In this document: positions 9,500-18,387 of the stretch, piece after piece
Layout: the number at the start of each line of letters is the position of its first letter
Numbering within the stretch: position 1 is the stretch's first letter
Assembly (NCBI GenBank): GCA_028687435.1
Contig: JAQUAF010000007.1
Location: 62,001-126,000 of the forward strand
Direction of reading: 5' to 3'
Length of the DNA stretch: 64,000 nt
Source: Verrucomicrobiia bacterium
GTDB taxonomy: Bacteria > Verrucomicrobiota > Verrucomicrobiia > JABWAM01
Made by a program: the position numbers and the translations under genes
Notes under the pieces: model-generated
Database searches by the model: none
The model's input: the letters and a program-made list of their open reading frames with translations, nothing else
What the model was told of the DNA's origin: nothing

Positions 9500-9654
9500 A
9501 TGAAAAAACGTTCCGGCCAGTTGATCTGCTCCCCCACCGATCTGATCCGTTGCCTTGCCTCGCCGTTCGCGTCATGGATGGACCGTTTTCATCTGGAAAA
9601 TCCCGAGCGGTCATCCCGGATGAAGAGTCGGAGGACGGGAAACTCATTGCTCAG
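9500..9654 (+). pseudogene. N-terminal remnant of a TM0106-family RecB-like nuclease
   Basis: The first ~38 codons (MKKRSGQLICSPTDLIRC, ASWMDRFHLENPER) match the conserved N-terminus of the TM0106-type putative RecB-like nucleases. At about 9606-9610 the reading shifts one frame and continues as VIPDEESEDGKLIAQ, the expected next segment. Family similarity then stops, so nearly the whole gene is gone. It sits 117 bp upstream of cas3, at the left edge of the CRISPR island. A 50-codon open frame at 9666-9818 was also noticed but shows no family signal. Confidence 0.6.
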
Positions 9655-9771
9655 ATCACCTCGTCATGTTTTCCAAAACCGAGATGCTCGAACAGTTTGT
9701 CGAAACCGACTGTGCCGCGTTGCCGCATGGGAGCAGCGCCATCCAAACCCATCCTCACTTAAAGGCCAGCC

Positions 9772-12015
9772 ATGATCTGCTACGCTCATACGGCTCAAAA
9801 GCCGGACGGCAGCCCTGATGGTGATCAGACCAAGTGGCAGCCGCTGGCGGAGCATCTGCGTGGTGTCGCCGCGCTGGCCGGGGAGTTCGCCCGCCCATTG
9901 GGGCTGGAAACGGAGGCGGAATTGGCGGGGTTGTTGCATGACTTGGGAAAGTACTCTCAGCGGTTTCAGGAGCGCTTGCGCAATCCTAAAATTCATGGCA
10001 TTAAGCATTGGGCATTTGGCGCGGGACAGGCGCAAGCCATGAAAGCGGCACAAACTGCCTATGCTGTTGATGGACATCATACCGGCTTGCCTGCTTTCGG
10101 TGACTGGCGTCAGACACTTTTGAAGTTGGCCGATACCAATCTGGTTTTTGAATTGACCGGTTGCAGGGAGTCGCTTTCGGATTTACTGGCCCGTTTTTAT
10201 GCCGACCGCCTCGTTTTTCCATCGATTCCTCCTGTGCCTGGCAAAGACCATTTTGCCAACGCCTTGCGCACCCGGTTTCTTTTTAGTTGTCTTGTCGATG
10301 CCGACTTTCTCGATACAGAAAGGCATTTTGACGCGGAAACCGGGGGTCGGCGCGCTGTGCCGCCGCTGCAGGCTGAACAAAATCTCGAAATTCTTTTGGC
10401 TCATCTCAATGCCAAGTCAACCGAAGGTCCGATCAATCGCCTCCGGCGGCAATTACTTGCGGATTGTTTGACGGCTGCCGAGAAACAGCCCGGACTATTT
10501 ACTCTCACCGCGCCCACTGGCAGCGGCAAAACACTTTCTTCGCTTGCCTTTGCCTTAAAGCATATCGCTGCGCATAATGCCAACCTGCCTGTTGACGATT
10601 CGCGGCGATTTCGACGCATTATTGTGGTCATTCCATACACCAGCATTATTGAGCAAACGGCGCGGGTGTGCCGGGAATTGTTTGAACCGATTTTTGGAAC
10701 GGATTATGTTTTGGAACATCACAGCGCAGTTGCTCCACGTGAATTCAGCGATGACATTGGCAGGGATGCCGAGGAAGAACGTTTGCGCCGTGCCCGTTTG
10801 GCGTCGGAAAATTGGGCCGCGCCGATCATCGTTACCACCAGCGTCCAATTCTTTGAGAGCCTTTTTAATCACAAACCGTCAGGTTGCCGCAAACTTCACA
10901 ACATGGCTCGTTCGGTGGTGATTTTTGATGAGGTTCAAACCCTTCCGTCCCGACTTGTGCCATCGCTTCTCTCGGGAGTTAAACTGCTCACCCGGGATTA
11001 TGGTGTCACGGCGGTTTTTATGACTGCCACCCAGCCCGCCTTTGCCGCCGCGAAGGCGGCCTTGCCCTACGTCTGGAACCCTGTGGAAATTTCTTCCAAT
11101 CCCAATGCCATGGCTGATCTTATGCAACGGACGCGGATAGAATTGCCGGAACCGGAGCAAAAGCTTTCATGGTCTGAACTGGCCGCAAAACTTGTGGCGC
11201 AATCGCAAACACTTTGCGTGGTTAACACCACCAAAGACGCAAGGGAACTGTTTCGTCTTTTGCCAGCGGAAGATCGGTTCCATCTTTCCGCCCGGATGTG
11301 TCCGGCGCATCGGCAAATGAAATTGCGGGTTATTCGCGAACGGCTGGCCGAGGGGATGCCATGCCGGCTGGTTTCCACACAATTGATCGAGGCCGGCGTG
11401 GATGTGGATTTTCCCGTTGCTTTTCGCGCGCTTGGGCCGCTCGATTCGATCATTCAAACGGCGGGGCGTTGCAATCGTGAAGGACGTCACTGCCAACCCT
11501 GTCCGGTGGTTGTTTTTCGAACAACGGAAGGCAACGCTCCGCCCGGCGCATATCGGACAGCTGTTGCCAAAACCGAGGAATTTCTTTTTCACCATCCGAA
11601 CGCCCCCTTGCATCAGCCTGAAGTTTATCGTCAGTATTTTGCCGAACTTTACGGTTTGCTGGGACCGCAATCCGTCGAAGATGATCCGGTGTTTGTCGCG
11701 AGCAAAGCTTTTGATTTTCCGAAAGCGGCGGCCGAATGCCGGGTGGTTGGGGAGGAAACCCTCGGTGTTCTGGTAAAGTGGGAAGATGGCATTCAATTGA
11801 CTGAGAAGCTTCATCGACAAAAGCATTTTACCGCGGACGAGTGCCGTCGCGCCCAGCGTTTTTCCATCAACCTTTACCAGGGTGAATTTCAAAAAGCTCT
11901 GGCGAATGGCTGGTTGATTCAACCTGCCCCAGGATGGGACTTTTATGTTTGGAATTCACATTACGACGAAGATTTGGGCGCTTGCCATCCGGAAAGTGTT
12001 GACTTGGTTGTTTAA
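9772..12015 (+). CDS. cas3: CRISPR-associated helicase/nuclease Cas3 (type I-C)
   Basis: The 747-residue protein joins an HD nuclease and an SF2 helicase. The HD part shows H28 and H56-D57 in LLHDLGKYSQRF. The helicase has Walker A TAPTGSGKT near 248, the DExx-type box FDEVQTLPS near 385 and motif III FMTATQP. It is recruited by Cascade to unwind and degrade target DNA. It is the first gene of the operon, with cas5c starting 24 bp downstream. The length is usual for I-C Cas3 and no inactivating change was seen. Confidence 0.95.
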   Translation: MICYAHTAQKPDGSPDGDQTKWQPLAEHLRGVAALAGEFARPLGLETEAELAGLLHDLGKYSQRFQERLRNPKIHGIKHWAFGAGQAQAMKAAQTAYAVDGHHTGLPAFGDWRQTLLKLADTNLVFELTGCRESLSDLLARFYADRLVFPSIPPVPGKDHFANALRTRFLFSCLVDADFLDTERHFDAETGGRRAVPPLQAEQNLEILLAHLNAKSTEGPINRLRRQLLADCLTAAEKQPGLFTLTAPTGSGKTLSSLAFALKHIAAHNANLPVDDSRRFRRIIVVIPYTSIIEQTARVCRELFEPIFGTDYVLEHHSAVAPREFSDDIGRDAEEERLRRARLASENWAAPIIVTTSVQFFESLFNHKPSGCRKLHNMARSVVIFDEVQTLPSRLVPSLLSGVKLLTRDYGVTAVFMTATQPAFAAAKAALPYVWNPVEISSNPNAMADLMQRTRIELPEPEQKLSWSELAAKLVAQSQTLCVVNTTKDARELFRLLPAEDRFHLSARMCPAHRQMKLRVIRERLAEGMPCRLVSTQLIEAGVDVDFPVAFRALGPLDSIIQTAGRCNREGRHCQPCPVVVFRTTEGNAPPGAYRTAVAKTEEFLFHHPNAPLHQPEVYRQYFAELYGLLGPQSVEDDPVFVASKAFDFPKAAAECRVVGEETLGVLVKWEDGIQLTEKLHRQKHFTADECRRAQRFSINLYQGEFQKALANGWLIQPAPGWDFYVWNSHYDEDLGACHPESVDLVV

Positions 12016-12039
12016 TCATTCAGTTTATCCTTTATCCAA

Positions 12040-12762
12040 ATGAATATGCATGTGTATTTGCGTGTCTGGGGAGATTTGGCCTGTTTCACCCGCCCGGAAA
12101 TGAAAGTTGAACGGGTGAGTTACCAGGTTCTGACGCCCAGCGCAGCCCGCGGAATTTTGGAGGCCATTCTTTACCGCCCTCAATTTCGCTGGGCTATCCG
12201 CCGGATTGCGGTGAAGAAACCGATCCGATTTATTTCCTTTCGCCGCAACGAGGTGAAATCCCGCCTGTCGCCGCGCAATCCGGAACCCCTCCTGGCTGAT
12301 GAAGACCGCACTCAACGCAACACCCTTGCCTTGCGAGATGTGGAATACGTTATCGAGGCTGGGTTGCGCCTCACCGCCTTGGCTGGCGAACGCCGCAAGC
12401 CGCCGGCAAACCCGGAAGATCAGGAGCCTGATTCAGAGCAAAAATACTTCGCGATGTTTCGCCGCCGCGCGGAAAAAGGCCAGTGCTTTGTCCAACCCTG
12501 TTTTGGCTGCCGCGAATTTCCCGCCCACTTTGAATTGGTTGATGAATCGGCCATGCGGATTCATCCCGGCCAAAACCCCGACACGGACCTCGGCTTGATG
12601 CTTTACGATGTGTTTGATCTCGATGTGGCGCATGAGCAGAAACCCGGCAAAATGGAGCAGCCCCGTCCGCGCATCACCTTTTTTCCCGCCACGCTCAGGG
12701 ATGGGGTGATAAAGGTGCCGGATTGGACTGAAATGAAGACACAATTCGGAGGCGCCGCATGA
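12040..12762 (+). CDS. cas5c: Cas5c (Cas5d), crRNA-processing Cascade subunit
   Basis: At 240 residues it has the usual length. The start VYLRVWGDLACFTRPEMKVE and the segment TPSAARGILEAILY are typical of the I-C Cas5 subfamily. In type I-C this protein replaces Cas6: it cleaves pre-crRNA at the repeat hairpin and stays bound to the 5' handle. No cas6 is present in the operon, as expected. Its stop codon overlaps the cas8c start as ATGA, suggesting translational coupling. Confidence 0.95.
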   Translation: MNMHVYLRVWGDLACFTRPEMKVERVSYQVLTPSAARGILEAILYRPQFRWAIRRIAVKKPIRFISFRRNEVKSRLSPRNPEPLLADEDRTQRNTLALRDVEYVIEAGLRLTALAGERRKPPANPEDQEPDSEQKYFAMFRRRAEKGQCFVQPCFGCREFPAHFELVDESAMRIHPGQNPDTDLGLMLYDVFDLDVAHEQKPGKMEQPRPRITFFPATLRDGVIKVPDWTEMKTQFGGAA

Positions 12763-14546
12763 TGTTGCAAGCTCTCATCGCTTACGCGGAGCGCGAAAAC
12801 CTCGGCGATCCGGATTTCGAAACTGTGGGGGTGCGCTGGTGGATTCCAATAACACATCAGGGAAAATTGGCAGGTCCTCCAATCGAGCTTTTCAACGATG
12901 AAGATACCCGAAAACCCAAACGTGTTCGTCGACCGTTCACCCGAAATGATGAGGTCGGGCATGGTAAAGCCCATTTTCTTGCGGACAACTTGGAACGCGC
13001 ACTTGCTTTCTTTGATTTGCAGAGTGCAGGGCAGTCAGCAGCCAGACATAATCAGCATCAATACTTTAAGAGTCTGTTGGTCGAAGCCGCCGCTGCTTGT
13101 CCGAACGAAGCTCCAAAACTTCAAGCCATTTTGTCTTTCCTAAACGACAAGGAACAAATTGACCGGCTTCACGTCGTGTTGCGTGAGCAAAAGCCCAATT
13201 CCAGCGATAACATGACTTTTTTAGTAGATACTGCAGATCTACTGAAATCCGAGGAGATCATTAAATTCTGGCGCAATCGTCGAGCAACAAAGAGAGCGGC
13301 GCAAGCTTGCAAACCAAAGATGTGTCTTGCTACCGGACGGCTTGCAGAAGCTGTGCAAACGACCGAACCAATCAAAGGTGTTCCGGGAGGTCGCACCAGC
13401 GGTGATCGCTTGATTGCTTTTAACAAGGAGTGTCCCGCATTTAACTCCTTCGGTTTAGAACAGGCTCAAAACGCACCACTTTCCGACGAAGCGGCAAACA
13501 AATTCCGTGGGGCACTAGAGGTTTTGATTGAGAAAAGTCGAAAACAGGGACTCGCCTTCTATTACAAGTCCAGCAGCGGAGGAGGAGGACACATCCACCT
13601 TCACTGGACCCGCCAGTTTATCGAGTTCGACCCCTTGGAACCTGTGGTGAGTGCAGATCCGGAAATCATCAAGAGGCTTTTCGCATCCGTTCATCGCGGC
13701 AAACAAGTTGTTGGTGTGGATAATAATGCATACTATTGTCTCAGCCTCTCTGGTAATCGCGGACGTATTGTTGTTCGTGATTGGCTGGAGTCAAGTGTGT
13801 TCGAAGTGGAATGCCACGTTGCGGATTGGTTTCGATCGTTGTCCATCATTAATTTCGACGGAGTTACAGTTCGCCGTGACTTTGGTCTCTGGTCTTTACT
13901 TGCCGTTTTGGTTCCGCGTAAAGATGGCAAGCCTGACTTTGAGAAATTGGCACCGCAAGTTGCTACACAAGTTTTGTTTGCGGCGCTTCGCGGCACTCCG
14001 TTGCCTCAACCTGCACTTGCCGCAGCCTTGCGCCGCCAACAAGTGGAGTTTCGAAAATCTGACGATGAATTCGATCCCAAATTTAACCCGGCGCGCATTG
14101 CTCTTATCAAGGCGTATCTGATTCGCTCTGCCAATTTTAACCTGAACCAAAAGGATTGTATGACTGAATGCCTGAATCCCGAATCCCGCGACCCAGCTTA
14201 CCTCTGCGGTCGTTTGTTTGCGGTTTTTGACCGCCTGCAATATCTTGCTCTCCAAAACGTGAATGCCGGCGTGGTTGAGCGTTACTATGCCAGCGCCAGC
14301 ACCACCCCGGCATTGGTCATGGGCCGGCTTTTTCGCAATGCCCAATTTCATTTGGCCAAGGCGAACGGTGGCATCGCCGAAAATATCCGCAAGGATTTTG
14401 AAATGATCGCCAACGCCTTGGGTGAAAAATTTCCGCCAACGCTTACATTGGAAGAGCAAGGCTGTTTTGCCCTCGGCTATTACCATCAGAAAGCCGAGTA
14501 CCGCCGCCGTGCGGCTGAACGCAAAGAGGATGAAGCCAAAAATTGA
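12759..14546 (+). CDS. cas8c: Cas8c (Csd1), Cascade large subunit
   Basis: This 595-residue protein is the type I-C large subunit that recognises the PAM and helps open target DNA. The N-terminus MLQALIAYAERENL, the central DRLIAFNKECPAFNSFG and YYCLSLSGNRGR, and the C-terminal FALGYYHQKAEYRRR match Csd1 family features. The length is normal for the family. The gene overlaps cas5c by 4 bp and is followed by cas7c after 39 bp. The long antisense ORF 13896-15485 on the other strand is a shadow. Confidence 0.93.
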   Translation: MMLQALIAYAERENLGDPDFETVGVRWWIPITHQGKLAGPPIELFNDEDTRKPKRVRRPFTRNDEVGHGKAHFLADNLERALAFFDLQSAGQSAARHNQHQYFKSLLVEAAAACPNEAPKLQAILSFLNDKEQIDRLHVVLREQKPNSSDNMTFLVDTADLLKSEEIIKFWRNRRATKRAAQACKPKMCLATGRLAEAVQTTEPIKGVPGGRTSGDRLIAFNKECPAFNSFGLEQAQNAPLSDEAANKFRGALEVLIEKSRKQGLAFYYKSSSGGGGHIHLHWTRQFIEFDPLEPVVSADPEIIKRLFASVHRGKQVVGVDNNAYYCLSLSGNRGRIVVRDWLESSVFEVECHVADWFRSLSIINFDGVTVRRDFGLWSLLAVLVPRKDGKPDFEKLAPQVATQVLFAALRGTPLPQPALAAALRRQQVEFRKSDDEFDPKFNPARIALIKAYLIRSANFNLNQKDCMTECLNPESRDPAYLCGRLFAVFDRLQYLALQNVNAGVVERYYASASTTPALVMGRLFRNAQFHLAKANGGIAENIRKDFEMIANALGEKFPPTLTLEEQGCFALGYYHQKAEYRRRAAERKEDEAKN

Positions 14547-14585
14547 CCCCTGAATCATCTTTTCAACCCAAAACCTGAAATCCCC

Positions 14586-15452
14586 ATGAATCCCATCATC
14601 AACCGCTACGACTTCGTTTATCTCTTCGACTGTAAAGACGGCAACCCCAACGGCGATCCCGACGCCGCCAACGCCCCGCGTATTGATCCGCAGGACATGC
14701 ATGGGCTGGTTAGCGATGTGTGTCTTAAACGCAAGATTCGCAATTTTGTACTGCTGGCGAAACAAGCCAAAGAGCCATTTGACATCTTTGTCCAGCAAGG
14801 AGCGGTCTTGAATGATAAAATTCTTGATGCTCACAAGGGGCTTGGTCATGACGTGGACGCGAAAACCAAAAAGGCAACCCGTGAGCAGGTCGGAACTGCC
14901 CGAAACCGGATGTGCCAGCGGTATTATGACGTCCGTGCTTTTGGCGCTGTCATGTCTACCGGCGCCAATGCTGGTCAAGTTCGCGGCCCTGTTCAACTCA
15001 GTTTTAGCCGTTCCCTTGATTCCATTCTGCCGCTGGATTTGAGTATTACGCGCATGGCAGTTACCGATGCCAAGGAAGCCAATGCGCCCAACCAGACAAT
15101 GGGCCGCAAAAATCTCATTCCCTACGGCCTTTATCGTTGCCATGGATTCATCAGCGCCAATCTTGCGGCGGAAACCGGATTTACCGACGATGACCTTGGT
15201 TTGCTTTGGGAAGCCTTGAAAAACATGTTTGATCATGATCGTTCGGCGGCGCGCGGCACGATGGCTCCCCAGAAGCTTGTTGTTTTCAAGCATTCTTCGA
15301 CATTGGGCAACGCCCCGGCGCACAAGCTGTTTGAACGCGTGCAGGTCAAACGCAAAGCGGGTGTGGCGGCGGCGCGGTTGTTTGCCGACTATGACTTTGT
15401 CATCGACCGGGAGGCCCTGCCTGCCGGGATTGAACTGATGGAGTTGATCTGA
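14586..15452 (+). CDS. cas7c: Cas7c (Csd2), Cascade backbone subunit
   Basis: The 288-residue protein forms the helical backbone that holds the crRNA spacer. The start RYDFVYLFDCKDGNPNGDPDAANAPR and the segment RAFGAVMSTGANAGQVRGPVQ are hallmarks of Csd2. The motif TRMAVTDAKE is also present. It is the last Cascade gene before the inserted toxin-antitoxin pair. The 90-bp gap to the antitoxin gene is the largest break in the cas operon. Confidence 0.95.
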   Translation: MNPIINRYDFVYLFDCKDGNPNGDPDAANAPRIDPQDMHGLVSDVCLKRKIRNFVLLAKQAKEPFDIFVQQGAVLNDKILDAHKGLGHDVDAKTKKATREQVGTARNRMCQRYYDVRAFGAVMSTGANAGQVRGPVQLSFSRSLDSILPLDLSITRMAVTDAKEANAPNQTMGRKNLIPYGLYRCHGFISANLAAETGFTDDDLGLLWEALKNMFDHDRSAARGTMAPQKLVVFKHSSTLGNAPAHKLFERVQVKRKAGVAAARLFADYDFVIDREALPAGIELMELI

Positions 15453-15542
15453 CAACTGGAACGGATTGCGGCCTGAACGTGACAACCACGCTTAAAAGGG
15501 ATATGTTTCTTTGAACCAGAAGGTTAAGCACAGGAGAAAGTT

Positions 15543-15773
15543 ATGATATTTCATCGCATTACCGTGGATCCGATCCAGATGGGCGGGGTTGCGTGCATTC
15601 GGCATCTCCGCATTCCCGTGGCAACAGTCGTGGAGATGGTGGCGCAAGGAATGTCCTCACCGGAGATCCTCGCCAACTATCCCGATTTGGAGAAAGAAGA
15701 TATTGGTGAAGCTTTGAATTTTGCGGCTGAGGCGTTGCGCGAAAGGCAATTGCCCGTGCTCCTTTCCGCATGA
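15543..15773 (+). CDS. DUF433 antitoxin inside the cas operon
   Basis: The 76-residue protein carries the DUF433 signature: [33 protein letters not shown], then [23 protein letters not shown]433 proteins are small helical DNA-binding antitoxins commonly paired with PIN-like DUF5615 toxins. An SD-like GGAGAAAG precedes the ATG. The stop overlaps the toxin start (ATGA). The conserved PC(I)RG reads AC(I)RH here, a mild deviation. It probably represses its own operon and, from its position, could influence cas4-cas1-cas2 transcription. Confidence 0.85.
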   Translation: MIFHRITVDPIQMGGVACIRHLRIPVATVVEMVAQGMSSPEILANYPDLEKEDIGEALNFAAEALRERQLPVLLSA

Positions 15774-16144
15774 GATTCCTGGTAGACAATGCGCTTTCCC
15801 CGGCTTTGGCGGAGGGGTTGCGCCGCCTGGGGCACGTGGCGTTGCATGTGCGCGATTTGGGCATGCAGACCGCTTCGGATAACGAGATTTTCGCCTATGC
15901 CGCCAATGAAGAGCGTATTGTTGTTTCAGCAGATACTGATTTTGGGACGTTGCTTGCCTTGCGAAACGAACGGCAACCTTCGGTGATTTTGTTTCGGGGA
16001 CAAACTTCGCGGCGGCCAGAGACGCAGACGGCCTTGTTGGCGGCTAATTTACCCGCTTTGGAAAAAGAATTAATCCATGGTTGCATTGTGGTGATTGAGG
16101 AGCGGCGCATTAGGGTGCGCCTGCTGCCGATTGGTGGAGAATAA
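15770..16144 (+). CDS. DUF5615 PIN-like toxin inside the cas operon
   Basis: This 124-residue protein starts [22 protein letters not shown] and contains [13 protein letters not shown] and VILFRG, the conserved acidic and structural segments of the DUF5615 (Mut7-C-like PIN) family. Such proteins are predicted RNases and act as toxins of DUF433 modules. The acidic residues D6 and the SADTDF pair are intact, so it looks active. It ends 24 bp before cas4, so read-through into the adaptation genes is likely. Confidence 0.85.
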   Translation: MRFLVDNALSPALAEGLRRLGHVALHVRDLGMQTASDNEIFAYAANEERIVVSADTDFGTLLALRNERQPSVILFRGQTSRRPETQTALLAANLPALEKELIHGCIVVIEERRIRVRLLPIGGE

Positions 16145-16168
16145 AAAGCGTTCAGCCTCCGTAGTTTT

Positions 16169-16774
16169 ATGGAAATGATGGCGCTCAGTCTTCTCAACGA
16201 TTTCCTCTACTGCCCCCGCCGGGCGGGCTTGAAGGGGATTGACGGTTATCGGAGCGCCAACGAGCATACGGTCATTGGCACGTTGGCTCATGAGCATGCG
16301 GATTTGCCGGGATACGAGATGGTCAGGGGAGTGAAGTTGTTGCGGGGGTTGCCGGTGTGGTCGGAACGGCTGGGGCTTTCGGGGAAAGCGGACATTGTTG
16401 AGCGGCATCCGGACGGCGCGCTATGCCCGGTGGAGTATAAAAAAGGGAAGCGGCGGCAATTCGACAACGACGATGCGCAACTTTGCGCCCAAGCGCTTTG
16501 TTTGGAGGAGATGTTCAAAATGCGCGTCGAACGCGGCGCCATTTTTCATGCAACCAGCAAACGGCGGCGGGAGGTGGAGTTTGATGTTGCGTTGCGGCAG
16601 TTGACCGAGGAGGCCATCGGCAGGATGCGGCAGACGATTGAAAGGGGAGAGATTTCGCCGGCAGGTTTCAAGCCGGCCTGCAAGGAGTGTTCGCTTTACT
16701 CCATTTGTTTGCCCGAGGTTGCTGTCGAACCCGGCGCCTGGCAGCGAAAGGCGCAAGCCCTGTTTGAGGTTTAA
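16169..16774 (+). CDS. cas4: Cas4 Fe-S exonuclease for spacer processing
   Basis: The 201-residue protein has the RecB-type motifs GLSGKADIVE and CPVEYKKGK. The iron-sulfur cysteines are seen in NDFLYCPRRAGL near the start and CKECSLYSICLPE near the end. In type I-C, Cas4 works with Cas1-Cas2 to trim prespacers and select the PAM end. The start could be any of three Met codons at MEMMALS; the first is annotated. cas1 follows after 18 bp. Confidence 0.93.
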   Translation: MEMMALSLLNDFLYCPRRAGLKGIDGYRSANEHTVIGTLAHEHADLPGYEMVRGVKLLRGLPVWSERLGLSGKADIVERHPDGALCPVEYKKGKRRQFDNDDAQLCAQALCLEEMFKMRVERGAIFHATSKRRREVEFDVALRQLTEEAIGRMRQTIERGEISPAGFKPACKECSLYSICLPEVAVEPGAWQRKAQALFEV

Positions 16775-16792
16775 TTCGCAATCAAAGGCGCC

Positions 16793-17893
16793 ATGAACAT
16801 CCAGCAAAACACCCTTTATTTGTTGACGCCCGGCAGCTATGTGAATCGCGATCATCTGACACTGCAGGTGGAGGTTCCGGAATATCCCCCGGATTTGCCG
16901 CGCGAGGAGCGCGCGCCGGACAAGGTCAGCGGCAAACGCAGACTTTCGGTGCCGATTCATCATCTGGAATCCATTTGTGTGTTTGGTCCGTCCACGATCA
17001 GCGCGCCCGCCATGAATTTGTGCTGGGCTCAGGGCGTGGCCGTGAATTTTCTCTCCGAAACCGGCTATTTCCTGGCCCGCTTGACCGGTGTGGCGGATAC
17101 GAGTGTCACCTTGCGCCGCACGCAGTTTCGGGCGGCGGACGATCCAGCCAGGGCGGCCTCCATGGCCCGGCAAATGATCGCCGGCAAGATTCAGAATGGG
17201 CGGAACAGTTTGTTGCGGGCGGCGCGGGAAAACGAAAACGCCGCCGAGCAACAGCAACTCCAGCAGGTGGCGGATGGGTTGGCGCGGCAGATTCGCCGGT
17301 TGGGCGAGTTGAAGATCACGGGCGAGTCCTCGCAGATCGACGAAATCCGGGGAGCCGAAGGCCTGGCGGGGCAGCAGTATTTCTCCGTGTTCACGCTGAT
17401 GTTGAAGCAGCAGCGCGAACACTTTGCCTTTACCGTGCGCAGTCGGCGGCCCCCGCGGGACCGGATCAACTGTCTGCTTTCGTATCTTTACGCCTTGGTG
17501 CGGCACGATTGTATTGCCGCGTTGACCTGCGTGGGGTTGGATCCGTTTGTGGGTTTTTTGCATGTGGACCGTCCCAACCGGCCGTCACTGGCCTTGGATT
17601 TGATGGAGGAATTTCGACCGTGGCTGGCCGACCGGCTGGCGGTGACGCTGATCAACCGGCAGCAGATTTTGCCGGAGCATTTTGTGGAGCGGGAAGGGGG
17701 CGCGGTGGAGTTTGCCGAAGACGGACGAAAGGCGGTGATCAAAGCCTATCAGGAACGCAAACAGGAAACGTTGAGTCATCCGCTGTTGGAACGGAATTTG
17801 CGTCTTGCTCAAATGCCGTGCATCCAGGCCCGGTTGCTGGCGCGTCATTTGCGGGGTGATCTGCCCGGCTATATTCCTCTGACGCCAAAATAG
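16793..17893 (+). CDS. cas1: Cas1 integrase (type I-C)
   Basis: The 366-residue Cas1 has the N-terminal beta-domain start LYLLTPGSYVNRDHLTLQVE and the catalytic helical domain. The three metal ligands are visible as E in RGAEGLAGQQYF, H in GFLHVDRPNRPSL and the acidic residue in ALDLMEEFRP. It catalyses integration of new spacers at the leader end of the array. cas2 begins 12 bp downstream. No inactivating change is seen, so adaptation is probably possible although the array is very short. Confidence 0.95.
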   Translation: MNIQQNTLYLLTPGSYVNRDHLTLQVEVPEYPPDLPREERAPDKVSGKRRLSVPIHHLESICVFGPSTISAPAMNLCWAQGVAVNFLSETGYFLARLTGVADTSVTLRRTQFRAADDPARAASMARQMIAGKIQNGRNSLLRAARENENAAEQQQLQQVADGLARQIRRLGELKITGESSQIDEIRGAEGLAGQQYFSVFTLMLKQQREHFAFTVRSRRPPRDRINCLLSYLYALVRHDCIAALTCVGLDPFVGFLHVDRPNRPSLALDLMEEFRPWLADRLAVTLINRQQILPEHFVEREGGAVEFAEDGRKAVIKAYQERKQETLSHPLLERNLRLAQMPCIQARLLARHLRGDLPGYIPLTPK

Positions 17894-17905
17894 AGGAGGC
17901 GATTC

Positions 17906-18199
17906 ATGGTTATTTTGATCACTTACGATGTCAGTTTGGTGGACGAGAAAGCCGGGCAGCGACGTTTGCGCCGCGTGGCGCAGGCGTGCAAGGATTACGG
18001 CACGCGAGTGCAAAAATCGGTGTTTGAGTGCCAGGTGGGCGGCCAGGAATGGGCCTTGTTGCGGGATCGCTTGTTGAGCGAGATCAAGGAGGAAGAGGAT
18101 TCCTTGCGGTTTTATTTTCTGGATGAACGGGCGGCGGGGCGGACCGAGCATCATGGCGTGGCCAAGCCGCTTAATCTGACGGAACCCCTGATTGTGTGA
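17906..18199 (+). CDS. cas2: Cas2 (type I-C)
   Basis: The 97-residue Cas2 begins MVILITYDVSL with the conserved Asp of the ferredoxin-like fold. It continues RRLRRVAQACKDYGTRVQKSVFECQV, the standard family core. It bridges Cas1 dimers in the integration complex. The ATG follows a GGAGGCG Shine-Dalgarno sequence. The gene ends 188 bp before the first repeat, leaving room for a leader. Confidence 0.95.
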   Translation: MVILITYDVSLVDEKAGQRRLRRVAQACKDYGTRVQKSVFECQVGGQEWALLRDRLLSEIKEEEDSLRFYFLDERAAGRTEHHGVAKPLNLTEPLIV

Positions 18200-18208
18200 A
18201 AAACCCGT

Positions 18209-18248
18209 CGCGAACCCCAAGTGACAGCCTTTGCGCCGGGGGTTCGCG
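18209..18248 (+). promoter_or_regulatory. Inverted repeat after cas2 (leader element or terminator)
   Basis: CGCGAACCCC (18209-18218) pairs perfectly with GGGGTTCGCG (18239-18248) across a 20-bp loop. No T-run follows, so a simple intrinsic terminator is doubtful. The motif GGTTCGCG occurs a third time at 18332, just upstream of the array, which suggests a leader-binding site. Confidence 0.4.
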
Positions 18249-18325
18249 GAACGGTGCAACCCCTTGGGAAACAGACAGTTGGGCTTGTTCTTTGACATTG
18301 ATCGAATGTTTGGCCCAATTGTTGG

Positions 18326-18355
18326 CTGACAGGTTCGCGAAAAGGTGGTTATAAA
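18326..18355 (+). promoter_or_regulatory. Predicted pre-crRNA leader promoter
   Basis: CTGACA (18326-18331) and TATAAA (18350-18355) are each one mismatch from the sigma70 boxes and lie 18 bp apart. Transcription would start about 25 bp before the first repeat. The direction agrees with repeats that end in ATTGAAAC on this strand. The GGTTCGCG leader motif lies in the spacer. Confidence 0.5.
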
Positions 18356-18387
18356 GTGTTGCGGCCAAGGGGGAACCCGAGGCCGTC

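Noticed and set aside
9666-9818. 50-codon frame upstream of cas3
   Set aside because: It overlaps the cas3 start by 47 bp, has no ribosome site and no recognisable homology; it was not called.
13896-15485. 529-codon minus-strand ORF
   Set aside because: It is antisense to cas8c and cas7c, both of which show clear family motifs; the composition is that of a shadow frame.
16421-17563. 380-codon minus-strand ORF
   Set aside because: It is antisense to cas4 and cas1 and has no recognisable domain.
18200-18387. Possible tracrRNA or other small RNA gene in the leader
   Set aside because: Type I-C needs no tracrRNA and no anti-repeat was seen.
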